A stretch of 64,000 nt of DNA from Streblospio benedicti (Eukaryota; Annelida; Polychaeta; Spionida; Spionidae). Location of the stretch: NCBI GenBank assembly GCA_019095985.1, contig CM032661.1, positions 31,021,126 through 31,085,125 on the forward strand. Reading direction: 5' to 3'. Shown one piece after another: positions 1 through 12,700 of the stretch. The first letter of the stretch is position 1. Each line of letters begins with the position of its first letter. The notes below the pieces were generated by a model. That model made no database searches and had not been told where the DNA came from. It was given only the letters and a program-made list of their open reading frames with translations. The position numbers were made by a program, and so were the translations under genes.

Positions 1-1375
1 ACACTACTATTAGTCTACTAAGGGTTAATCTGGGCAAGGGCATCCTTCTTTCTTGAAACACATTTCTGTGATCATTGACCACCAAAAGGATTCTCTCTCT
101 CTGAGCAGAATCTCGTGCCATTTCTGCATACTCAGTGATGTCCTTCACACATCTCTCTGCGGCATCATTCACAACACTCAAATCACCCAGAAATTCCCCA
201 ACTCTTTTGTACTCTGAGCAGTCCTCCCAGCTCCTTACAGGTCTGTGAATCCATTCTGTGCCAGCATCCAGGAGGTGGAAGAGTAACCAAGAGCGTTGCC
301 CTATTAATGCACTCAATTGAAACCTCATATGGAAATTATCAGGAAGCACTGGTTTTCCTGTTTGCCATTGATAGTTTGCAGGTGGCCTCATTCCTATCAG
401 TTTCCGTGCCATAGCACGTCACACATTGGTAGGTAGCTGCTTATCCCACAGGGCAAAAACTACCAGCTCTTGAGTTAAGTACCATGTGTGCCTTAGTACA
501 CTGATCAATGCAGCATCACCCATATTTACCCCCAGGGAGCCAGCAGGGTATAGAGCTTTGTAAGTGTGGAGATCTGTCCACAAAAGCTGATCCAGTCGTG
601 GTGCAGATATTGCAGACCTTGCTTGCAGGAAATATTTGGCATGGATCAGCACCAAATATTCACAAAGGGCCTTTGACTGCTGCCTCCCCACGGCTGTCTG
701 TGCAAATTGCCTGTGCATCATTGCTATCTTCAGCTCATGTAGTGCAATGCCCATGAAACGGGTTTGGTTGGTGGATCCGGGTTTTCGCATTCGGAAACCA
801 ATTCCTAGTGGACGGCCACCAGAACGGGGACATTGAACAACGCCACCAAGAAAGGCCACTGTCAACTCTAGAAATTCCCTGTGGTCTCTTTGGCGGAATG
901 TTCCATTGAGCATCATCTCTCTAGCCCACAGTAGAATTGATTCAGCATGTTGGAAGCGCCAATCATGCTGGTTTGCTGGCCACTCCCACAAAGCTAGAGA
1001 ATTGGGGGCAATGTTTAAATTAGGCCAGGATGCATGGAATCGCTTCAATAGCTGGTTTTCTGGACTTTTGGTTAACTCTGGTCCACGACAAGCACTGTAA
1101 ACCCAAAACACATGTAATTCACCAACATGATGGCGACATGCTAGCCACATAACTGGTCTGCTAGGCAAGACCTCTAGTCTTGACGACGCTCCTTTATGAC
1201 ACCCAGTATTCGAAGCAGTGGTGTCAAATACCTGACCCACAATGGCATTTTGAATGCCCCAGTCGTCGGTTACCTCACACAGAGCCGAGCCCTTGCCTGA
1301 GATGCTCCAGAACCATCTGGTATGACAGGGGATGCATTTGTGTTCAAGAAGGCATCTCCATAATAAAGAACAGAA
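1..1375 (-). mobile_element. Broken transposase-like ORF of a multicopy invertebrate family
   Basis: Reading the minus strand, a long coding-like stretch runs from about 1375 to the left edge of the window. It contains the motifs FDTTASNTG, a CRHH block (LACRHHVGELHVFW), and near the left edge VNDAAERCVKD followed by VVNDHRNVF. I recognise these motifs from a large family of uncharacterised multicopy proteins in arthropods, cnidarians and other invertebrates. The FDTT..NTG segment resembles the first acidic strand of an RNase H-fold transposase, so a DNA-transposon origin is likely but inferred. The copy is broken (about two breaks) and incomplete at the left edge. There are no introns and no nearby host exon. 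It is probably a dead dispersed copy, not a host gene. Confidence 0.6.
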
Positions 1376-4164
1376 AATATTGATATAATGTAGCTTTTCT
1401 CCCCCCCCCTCTCTGAGCCCCCTGTATTAGCCCCCAAACCCCATGAAGATTTGATTTTAGAGCATATGTTTATCTATAAAGTTTGTTCAGCATACTAGTC
1501 TGCACAAAATAAAACTATTATGAAGTCTCTACTGCAAAGTTGGATATTTTCATATAGGCATCCCCCCAGGACCTTGGGGTGAATTTTCAAACGCCCATAA
1601 GGGACTTAAAAATGGCCAAAAAAATCAGAAAAAAAAATCAGCAAACTTCTGAATCAAGGGGTCAACTATGGTGAAATGTTACGATCATTAGTGTTGGCAC
1701 AGTACCAAAGTCATTTTAGTCCAGCAGCTGGGGTGGATTCCGTGTGCAAATGTTGTCCCGAGAATTAGTTTTTTATTTTTATGTTCAGAACATGTTTGGA
1801 CAATAATATCATGAGGGTAGACCTTTCCTACCCCATCACTAAGGGAGAAATTCAAGATGGCCGCCAAAACTTCAGCGATTTCAAAGAAATGTATATAAGA
1901 TGGATTGAAATCACCATTATACCATTTAAATCTTTGATTTTACTGTCTAAAGCTAGGTTTTCATGGACAGTAAAGGTTATGGCAATTACACTAGCAAAAC
2001 AATATAGTACCCATATGCAATTTTTCAAGATGGCTGCCAAAATATGTGGAAATTTGGGGTAAAAGCAATTATGGGGGCTGTGATGTATGCAAGTAGGATC
2101 CGTCGGCTTGCAACATCAAACAGTTCAGGCAGCAGCAGGACACGTTCACGGTGAAACACAAAATATGCAGTTCGTACAACTTGTACACCTAAAAATCAAA
2201 CTGAATTTCTCAATCAAACTCCATTCTATTTACTACAGCCTTAAACATCAATTGACTTTTGATATATACCCTTAATGCAGCCCCCCACCCCCACCCCGTC
2301 AACTTTTAGGGTGATGCCCCCCCCCCCCTTGTCAAATTTCGTCAACTTTTGCTGACCACCTACCTATGGGTTGACTTCAATTGTGAACGGTCCCTACAGA
2401 GCTTTCAAATAACACCTTCATGATTTCTGTATTACCATCCTATGCACCGTCAAAGTGCGACCTCGGGTGGACCATGTGCCGAGCCATGAGTAGGCGGACA
2501 TTTCAGAGATGCAAATGCAAATCCCTTCTTTCTCGGCCACGTCTCTAGGTATCTAGACATATGATGCATGAATTAGCACCTACTCTTCAAGCTCTTTCTA
2601 TTAGTGTCAGTCCCTTCGCCGTATGTTAGAGAACAAGGAATACATGTGAGATTATTTAGGATGATAGCAATTTGCGATGGTCACATTGCATGGCAGCTAG
2701 ACCACTTTGGTGTGCGCGGTAACAATCTACGTTAACAAAAATCACAATTTACGTTAGTCATGTTTTACCGTCGAACAGGCAAGAAGGTGTGTGTGGGGGG
2801 GGGGGGGGGATTTGACCGCTGGAATACATAAGCACATTTATAGCATGCAAGAATGTGTTTTGTGATTTGCCCTAAATCTTGAGTGTAAATTGTGGACTGC
2901 ATGTATTTCAGTGTGAGAAATGTGATACAAATTATTCCATTACAATGTCTGGGGATTCCTCAAAGAGAATGAAATGTATAGGTCACTGGTTATTTTAGAG
3001 TCCGTACCAAGAGGTGAAATAATGATTATATTACCCCAGCATAACATATAAAGACGTGCCACAGCTATCACCCAGAGGTGAAATAAATGATGTGCATACG
3101 GTAACCGTACGATACATGGTAATTTTTTTCTCCAAATGATACTTATTTGCTGCTAAATTCAACAAACTATATCCAGAATAACGTTAATTGATAATGATTA
3201 AATGTTTGCTAATTAGTCTGTCAATACTCATCTACAGGCGCACAGAACTATAATAACTGTCCAACTTTTCATGTTTATCGCTTGTTTCAATTCAACATCT
3301 GTGACAATTGTCTGAATCTCCCCACCCTGCTTTTACCGGGAATACATTCACATCATATCACATCAGATTCTGTTTTCCAGGTCCGTAGAAAAAATGAGAT
3401 TGATAAGGCCATTTGAAAATTTTTGTTGTTCTATTTGTGTGCGTGTGTGTGTTAAAAAACTGCATTTGAAAAATGTAGTTTAACACAACGAAAAAGAGCA
3501 ATTTAAAATTCGTTTAGACTATTGAGATTTGCTTTGAAATAGATTGAATTATTGTTTTCCATCTCTTAGAATTGGTTTTAGGCCAAGATTGGATTAGTGA
3601 TGTTTTAATGTTTCCTCACAAATTATTGGTGAAGCTGTGGCCTCATGACCTACGGGCCTGGAACCACACAGGTGTGATTTGCTCTAAAGAATAAGAATAA
3701 CAGCTCCCTGATTATTATAATTTGCTTGTCTTCAGTGGTTTAGTTATTCTAATCCATAGAGCCAATATCACATCTGTGTGATCTACGTTAAATGAACAGA
3801 ATCTGATAAGATGTGAATATACCGCTGGTAAAGCAGGATATGGTTTAGTCTTTTTGTTTCAACTACTAGATGTAAAACATACTAGATTCGAATCAGATGT
3901 CGGTCGGCTGCTTCCATTAATTTTCACTGAACGACTAGTCCCACTTTAAGTCGGCTGCAACCAGGAAGAAATTTCTATGAACGACTGTGAACAGAAATCC
4001 CAACTTTAATTAAAGGCAGTCTCTGGACGTGCATGTCGACATGTGCACTCCATTTCTATCATGGACCTTTTATTTGTTTCCCACCACACGTGATTCAGGG
4101 TTTCTTTAAAGTAGAGTCACAGACGGCATTTTGTGGCTGCAGCGTTTGTTTTGTGGTTGCAAAG
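1376..4164. other. Gene-free stretch with homopolymers and repeat fragments
   Basis: I see no supportable exon here. The stretch holds C runs near 1400 and 2318, a 15-base G run at 2795-2809, and two similar short motifs (AGATGGCYGCCAAAA) near 1856 and 2029. A C-rich piece at about 2278-2396 ends in GAACGGTCCCTA and matches the ends of the GGGACC inverted-repeat family found at 19395, 22116 and 55021. Short ORFs in this stretch have no recognisable motif. Confidence 0.5.
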
Positions 4165-4468
4165 TAACATTTAGGTTTCTAACCAAAAACCCACACAAAA
4201 ACCCACACGACTGTATGGTAAGACAAAATAGGCTTATCAAAGATAATTGAAAACCAAATATAGCATGTGTTTCAGCATGTTCTGATAGCTGAGAAAATAT
4301 CATTTTGTAACACGAATTTATATTAAAAAACAAAACAAAAACAAAACAAAAAACGCACAATAAAAAACAAAACAAAACAAAAAGAACAGCAACAACAACA
4401 ACAACAACAACACAACAACAACAACACAACACAACAACAACAACACGCACAACAACAACAACAACAAC

Positions 4469-4541
<73 letters not shown>

Positions 4542-4730
4542 ATGCATAGCAATAATCTTAACACCGTCCTACGCACATTTAAGCTACGCATTATAGAAAA
4601 AATACCACTGTATGAAACCCGACGATGTTTATTTGGTTTTCAATTATCTTTGATAGGCGTATTTTGTTTTACCATACAGTAGTGTTTATTTTTATATTTT
4701 TTAATTTTATTTTTACAAAACTAAATGTTA
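4165..4730. repeat. Long inverted repeat flanking a CAA/CA microsatellite
   Basis: The arms at about 4165-4260 and 4634-4730 are imperfect inverted copies of one another; both contain ACTGTATGGTAARAC and TATCAAAGATAATTGAAAACC. Between them lie AAAAC-rich, (CAA)n and (CA)n tracts at 4326-4539. The structure resembles a short non-autonomous DNA transposon (MITE) whose centre has become a microsatellite, or a palindrome grown around one. No coding potential is evident; the Cys/Val-rich frames are translations of the repeat. Confidence 0.7.
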
Positions 4731-5539
4731 AAATCCGTGAAACTGTGATACCGTGTACCTGAAAATCATACCATTAATTGATGATTAATACCTACGTGAG
4801 TGCCATGTACTTTGTATATTATTATCAAATTGCAATGCAAGCTTTGTATGCTTTACTCAATGTCCCCCCACCCCTTTAACGTTTTATTTAGTAGGATCAA
4901 GTAAGTCAGAACTGACTCAGTAAATAACCTCCAATGGTCGTATGAAGTTCTGAATTCTATATCTCACCCCAGAAAGCTATCAACAGCAGCAATCTGACAC
5001 AAAAAAGACCCACAACCACATGATGTTCTCATTTCTCTGGGAATTTTAAGTGCTAAGCGCTGTTAATTAAAAGTCCGATATGATTTAAGCAAGTACGTAT
5101 ATTCTTACTAATAAGTTAACCCCATTGGTTAAAAATAAATATTATGACATTCGATTGAACATGTTATTTCTGTCTAATTTACCACATGCGTGCTAGAGGC
5201 ATATAAGTGCACAAACTACTTTGTTCCTGACCGCAAACTTTCTGGGATCTATCATAATAAGCTATTAGTTTCACGTGCATGGCATATAGCATGAATAAGG
5301 ATATGTAAAAACCAATTATGCATAAAATTCTGTGAATGTCTTAAAGCATGGTTCATTCTCATCACAGAGGACGAATTTTGCTGGTTCGATGAACACTTGT
5401 CTCTGTCTTATAGCGTCCTATTTAAGATGTGGGATTTTGACATATTGTGATGCTGACATTCCTAGGCTACTAATGATGAACAGGTTAATTAACAGTCACT
5501 GCTACTAGGAGACACATGACATATCAGTCGAAGCGTTGG

Positions 5540-5680
5540 CGGAATTATATGCAAGTATGCGAGAACTGATCAAATGATGATCAAAAAGTGTGCCAATGAC
5601 CTGGTGTAAATTGTAAAGTCATGAGAACCAGACTGGGATCAGGACTATAAACCACCACATTTATATGGTGACCATCGCGA
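5540..5680 (+). repeat. 3' fragment of tRNA-derived SINE
   Basis: This segment (CCAATGACCTGGTGTAAATTG, then ACTATAAACCACCACATTTA) matches the 3' parts of the fuller SINE copies at 24452 and 28100. The tRNA-like head is missing, so it is a truncated copy. Confidence 0.6.
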
Positions 5681-6793
5681 GTAGATTAAAAGATACGCCT
5701 GATAATCATTTTTGTAAAATTAGTACTTAGTTTTATTTGCATATTTTTTTCTATACAACATGTACAAATCAAAATAAAGCAAAGAAAGGTAAAGAAAACA
5801 GAAAACAAAAGGGATACTATAAAAGAAACACTTAACAACATAGGTCATTCACCATCTAAAGGCAATGTAAACTATATTGTTTGATATACTATACTTCTTG
5901 AAAATTGACATCCAATATTCCATACTCACTCTGTCAACTGAAAATACACGCCTCTTACAGAGGGAATATACAGCCACCTACACGTATGCTAGAGCTTAAA
6001 ATACAAAACAAGATTCTTTAAAATTGGAGATCACAGCCTTTCTAATGCATGTATCTCCACCGCTTAGCGACTCCGAAAACAACAGCAAAACAAACAAAAA
6101 ACAAAAACATAAAACAACACAAAACAACAAAAAGCACCCACACGGCCCCAAATCATCCCCCGTTTTTAAAGGATACTGCATTCGCACAGATTTCCCCTCT
6201 CAATCCAATAGTTTATTGATATGCTAAAACATGGTGTGGATGTCAAATCAATTATAATTGGACTATCGGTGGCATCTTTGGTCCTTTCCCCCAATACGTC
6301 AATCAATTCAAAGAGACCGCACCACACGCAACTAAACGCAGACGGCAATTCGACAAAAAGAAACATGTTTCAACTCGAAGCGAGCGTTATTGGGATATCT
6401 ATTCACCTACTTCTTAGCTCTCATAGGCATTTTAACCGGAATCCTTCTGCTTTTCTGAATTGCAGATCTATCATTGAAGACAACTGCTAGTTTGAACGTG
6501 CGATCACAGGCAATGATTTAACCTGCTATCTCATCGCCCGTTCAAATGGTAGCAGAGAAACTGGTGATTCATCAACATAGACACAAAGACATATTATTAT
6601 TCCGTCTGTGCCTTAACCAGTGTAACATCATACGGTGACAGACAGATTTCTCCAAGTCTAAGAAGGATATCGTGAACAAAGCTACAGGAGTTAGCCAAAT
6701 ACCAATTTCGAGGATATGGCATAACAAAGGGTTTAGATAGGTTTTATATACGGATATCAGTTAATTAAAAAGTGTGCAAATTGGATTAAAACC

Positions 6794-9700
6794 ATGGATG
6801 TCGTGAATTCTTCTGATTCTTCATCTTCACTTTGGGATAAGATGTACGAATTCTTCCACCAAAAGTGCGATCATGGACATACGTATAGGTAGGGATCGAT
6901 GTTATGTTATTTCAAGAGGGGGGGGGGGGGTAAAAAGGTGTGTGTGAAGGGGGTGGGTGCTCTCTTGATTTTAATAACCTTATATAATTATTATTGAACC
7001 TCTTGATTATAGAATGAACATGGGCCGAACAGGGCATGTATTAGGCACGTGAATGTAATACAGAGCCAAATAATCGTCCCTAAAGTGTGTACAGTGGCGA
7101 TTATATTAAGTAGTTATTATGTACCAAGGCTCATGATGGACATTTTTACACTTTCCTTTAAAAAAGGCTCTGTTTGGTTCCATTGAAATATAAAAATGGT
7201 ACATTGACCATTATAAAGTTTGACTTTTAAACAGATATCATAAATTACTTTTGAGTGTTAGTAATACTCATAATATTTCCTGCCTGAAGCAAGATACTCA
7301 TTTTCATTGACTCACAATATTCGACAGAACAAATTTTTCAATGACTATGCTTCCCCGTAATGATATTATTCCCATTCACAGTCCGATAATCAATAGATTA
7401 CTATAAAATGTGGCGCGTGCTCCACTCTGCAGGTCACGCTTTTTGCAATTGACTCATGTTTTAGTAATATCTGATTGAACAATATTCAATACGTCAAATA
7501 CTTGTAGAACTTTCCAGTTATTTTCACATCATGACCACCAAAACTTCTTAGAAATAACAACGGATAGGTGCATTTTCAGTATTTAGTGACCCTGCTCTGA
7601 GGGCATTGGAATTCCGTCAACAATAAGTGAAACGTGCCTTTTTCAATCAATGCCCGTAATCTTCAATTGTAAGGGTGGTATATGCTGAATATGCACAGGA
7701 ATATCTTAGTTTTCACCATGTTTAGAATATGCCTCGATTAGATATTACAATGACTACAAGCCACAAAAGATTATACACAATTCAGAGAAAAGCTTAAAAT
7801 TTGAATAAATATTCTATTGGTGAATACACGAGTTACCACCAATACTTTTTCTAGTAGTTCTGAAATCACTTCACCGCTGGTAAAGATTCCCCCTTAAAGT
7901 CCATTTGTATAATGTTCCTATTGTTATCGTTGAAATTAATGGCAATGCACATAAAAATGGAAATATAGCCTTTTGTCTTCAAGTGCGTATGATCGTGAAT
8001 GTATGAAAAGTTTCACTATCTCAATCAAGAAAGTAACGGTACACAAACAGACCAACAACGAAGTACGAACTGTTGATTAAAACAAACGCAGATTTTTTTT
8101 ATAGTACATTGAAAACCACAAAAAGGCATATAAGTGTTTCAGATCACCCCATCACAATTGGCCGACAACCCCTCACCTTGAACATATCCCTGCTGATAGT
8201 TTCATGTATCTTATCAAACTTTTCTCAATTGTTTGGTCTGTAACAACTTAGATATACACAGCAACCTTCTACATGCATAAACTCCAAGGCCACAGCACTC
8301 ACATCTTTTATTAGTAGTTAATTACCAAAATAATGCACTTATTGGCATTTTCAAATCGTAAAAACAAGTCTAAACTGCGGGTATAAGTTTCATCTTCATC
8401 TAAAGCAAGTTCTGTCATACATGCATTCATTGTTGTTGTTACACGTCCACAAATAAAGGTTGCATGTCACACGCAACGTACAGTTTGAATCGCATATATG
8501 ATTATGATTAGCTATTTTAAACTTGTATCCCAAATCTGGCCATTGTAGGGTGTGACCATTGTTCCCAATATTATTCTTGTATTTGATGTGTTTGATGTAA
8601 TACAATGACAAAACTCATAATGCACTCATTATACAACACTCTAGTCTATGGCGACTCCACTGCGGCCCGACCCGCTACCCGGACAACAAGACGCCAGTGA
8701 CTCTAGATGTGCTAGAGATGGGCCTCTGGTTCGCGGGCGCCATCCTATTTATCAGCTTTCTGCTCATAGTGCCCGGCTACAGAGGGAGAGAGGTGAGCTT
8801 GAGTTACTCAAAGCGAAGTCAATCATCGGCATCTCCAGACTATGTGATTTCCATTGCTATATAAAAGTCATTGCAGTATGTGAAGCTTGACATGAGTAAA
8901 CCATTTTGAATATAAACCTGGACCTGAAATTCAGTCACCCCTGTTGCGACGGCAATCAAGGAAATCAGTCAAGCCTGAGATGAAATTTATTAGTGATCTG
9001 GTGGAGAATGTAATGCTAAAAGTATGCCACATACATGCACGTGTATGCATGTGCCTATGTGTTTGAAAATTCATGTTCAGTCTTCGTCAAAGAATGTGAA
9101 CCACTAATAAAATATTTTCTTTTGCAAATGCGAAAAACTACTCTGAGAGCTACCGCATACACAATATTCGTGATCTATGGTAAATATACCGTCATATGAG
9201 AGCTATAAAACGAGAATCCAAACAAAATCAAGACACATTTAATGAAACCAGGACGGCCTTGTTTTCAACCACGGTCACCGCCTTTAAAGGAGCATTTTAA
9301 CATACAAAGTGACCTCCCATAACGGACTGGCTGCATAGAAAAGGTGTCTGATGTAAGTGATAAATAATATACAGGTCACCCGAAGGCGAGGCCAGTCAGC
9401 AGGTGCCCGCTTAGTTTGCTGTCTCGTGTGCATTACAAGAGTGACATGACAGGTGCCCGCAGGTGACATGATAGGGGTCAACACCAAACAATACCCGACT
9501 GCGATCATAACTTAGTGGTCCTTGTGGGAACAGCATGGTTATTTATAAGCGGTTTAGGGTCACGGGGGTTGGTACTTTTAGACAATTTAACAAATTGTTT
9601 AACACATATCAGTGTGCCTGGCTATTTATGTCGTACTACAAATGGCTATCTGGAGATAGTTATAGTAATCAATGCCACGAGGTTTTTATATGTAGATTTG

Positions 9701-12700
9701 GCTCGCGCTCTAACATTTTCTTATTTTCAATCGTAATCTGTGTATTAAAGTGGTATCACATGCTAATGGGGTGTCTCTTTATAATGATGATTATTTCTTT
9801 TATCGCCACTCTTTGTAAATTACAATTACTGTTTAGAAGCCAGGCTGTTCCTATAAAGGTGTTACTTTCTTTTCACACAAAAAGTTTCCTTGAAACGTGT
9901 TCATGTTAAAGCTATAAAGGTTTTCATAAATATCCATTTGTTGTCTTTCAAAGTTCATAGGAAACGTTAACCACTTTTATTGGCCATAAAAGGAAATTTC
10001 TTGCATATAAAAAGGCATCTGACTAGATAAATCAAGCTCATCCGATGGTGTCACACCAATAACAACTAACGCTTGTTTCTATAAAAATGGGTTCTTATAT
10101 TTTATCACATAGCCATTTACAAACTATGTAGCAGTCGTTATTGTTAGGTAAATACACGTAGGGTTTGTAAGTGGGCTGTGACGATGGCGTGTTTTTTTTT
10201 TCATGCAAACGGATTTTAGCAGAACATTGTTTGTTTTTTCTTTTTCTTTTTCTAATCTGTTTTGTAAATTTAATCATAATCTTCTATCTCGCTGTGGTCT
10301 ATAGCGAGCAAGACCTTTCCACTGTATTGAGATAGTAAAGCCTGTCTTCAGCTATGTCAATACAGTGGTAGGAACTTGCTTGCCATAGACCACACACAGA
10401 GATAGTGAAGAGTAAGATTGTTTTTTTTAATCTTCAGAAATGGTTTTTCGTGGTCCGTACGATGACTTCGCTGTTGATTACAACCAGTATAATGAGTAAG
10501 TATGCGCCTAATGACCTTTACAAACACATCTAGGGAGTGAGCTACCCTCCAGAAGCTCAGATCACTCAAAAGTAACCGCAATATCCTTAAATAAAAATAA
10601 TTAATATAAATTCAGCATGTAAATTTTCAACAACAAGTTTTAGAACATAGTAAGTGAGCTTGTGCTCAGAAGCATACTCAAATCATTGAGCCCCCTTTTA
10701 CTCTTATCACTGATTGTGCCATTCCAAAAGGAGATAAGCGAGTGTGATTGGGGTGTTCTGCATAGCAGATATTTGCTGGATGTCTTGAACAATTTCCAGA
10801 AATATCACACATGGGAGTTTTTGTCGTACCTTTTACCAGATCCAAAACTATAAAGACGCATTAGAAATCCTCCCTGCCATTATGTGCTGCGCAGTAAGCA
10901 TGGCTACCAAAACTATATAGATCACATAGATCCTCGTAAAGACACAGCTCCCCTCCCCCTTTCCACCAAAATGTTTCATTTTCAAAGAGATTTTGGTTTA
11001 TCATTCTTCTTCTTGTAATTTCACTGTTTACTATGATCCAGAAGTATCTGATAACCCAGAGAGGGTTGTCGCCCCTGTACCAACAGGGGTGATACTATGG
11101 TTATCATGCTTGTACTCAGCCAGACTACTTTTTCACAATTTTTAAAACAATGTTCTAATTGTTCAGGAAAGAATAATTAATCTAGATATCTGCTATTCTG
11201 CTATAGAGCACACTAACGAAATGTATGTGATCCCTTCAGTGCGCCCCCTCCCCTTTTCCAAAAACCTGGATCTGTCAAGGTGAGCCAGCACACATCTGTG
11301 TTTCAGTGGTGAACTTCGGGCAAGAGTGGCAGGTGGGTGCGGTGGAGACGCGCACGCCCTACAGGGCGCAGCTCCGGGAGGAGATCACTGCGCGTGTAGG
11401 GGTCATGGTTGGGCTGAGGAGCGTCAACATCACACTTACAGGTACAGCGGGCGCCGTACTGGGAAGCATTGCATAGGCAGATCCAGGGGGGCGCAGTGGG
11501 CGTGCGCCCCCCTTTTCCCACCAAATACTTCATTTTGGTGCGGTTTTTGGCAAGTCCGCCATCGATTGTGCGTACGAAACCCATAGTATCTCTTAAGTGT
11601 TCCCTCCCCCTTTTTCCAAAAACCTGAATCTGCCATCGGGCTTGTGTAGTAATATTGCATTGTGACCTTGTTGTACTTTACTGACCTACTAACCAATTGT
11701 ACACAATGACCTAATGAACCACTTCCTGGTTGATTCACTTGGCGTCCTTATCCTATTTACTACAGATTGCAATTTTCTAACTACATATAGTAGCTTACAA
11801 TACTTTGAGTACCAAGAGTGTTTCAATAACTTCCCATTTCGTTGAGAGTGTCTGAAGACAGAGTGTGAAATAAAGCCTACCCGGAGGCCCGGTGCCGGCT
11901 GTTTCTCAGCCCGGTTTGTTTTCACCAAATTTTCATGAGTTCATGAGTACCTTGCCTGAGTGGTTTCAAATAGCCTGTCTAAAGGCTATATTTATTATTT
12001 AGTTATTTATAATTAGTTTCGTTCGTATCAAAACACCCATCTTGAATATCAGTCCTTTGCCTATGTGCAATAGCATATCTCAGACTAACTCTCACAGGCT
12101 GGAGTTCAAATATCATAGATTACCACAAAATTATCAACTCGCTAGGCTGAGACAATTTTGTTTGTTTGTGGAAGTGCTATGATCACACAAACTTCATTAA
12201 TCTTTTTAAATGATAATTTTGGCATTATATTAACAGTTTACATGTACAAGCTTGCTGCTGTTCCTCCAGGGATCCCAGAGGTGTACACGTTCGAGAACGG
12301 CACCCACGAGGAGCGCATCAACTACAACGAGCGCTTTAGCTGGGACGACCCGGGTTGGGACCTCGGCCGTGCCGGCTTCGGAAAATACGGTGAGCGCACA
12401 GGCAAATACGGGGGGGGGGGGGGAGTTACGCACCCTTTTTTCTGTACCAAAATAACTTATTTTTTAAGGCTTTTTCAGGGACGTGCAGTATGGAATTTCA
12501 AGAAGTGGGATGTGGGGGAAAAGCCTTAAAATTGTGGTTATGTGGGAAAAAGGGCCAAGAAATCTAGGGATGTGGAAGATAAGGCAAAAACATTAGGGAT
12601 GTGGGATTTCTTGACCCCTTATAAACCACCCAACATAATGCTGTGATGTAATGAACGATGAGTGATGGCTGTTATCTTTACTCCTTTCATCTACCAAGTT

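Noticed and set aside
1781-2062. 93-aa plus-strand ORF
   Set aside because: No motif and no splice context; contains a duplicated non-coding block (AGATGGCYGCCAAAA).
4106-4591. 161-aa Cys/Val-rich ORF on the minus strand
   Set aside because: It is the translation of (CA)n/(CAA)n repeats in three frames; no independent coding signal.
8648-8890. ATG at 8648 as a DUOXA start
   Set aside because: It is out of frame with the conserved LWRLHCGPTRYPDNK reading; the exon starts at 8645 and joins the ATG exon at 6794 in phase.
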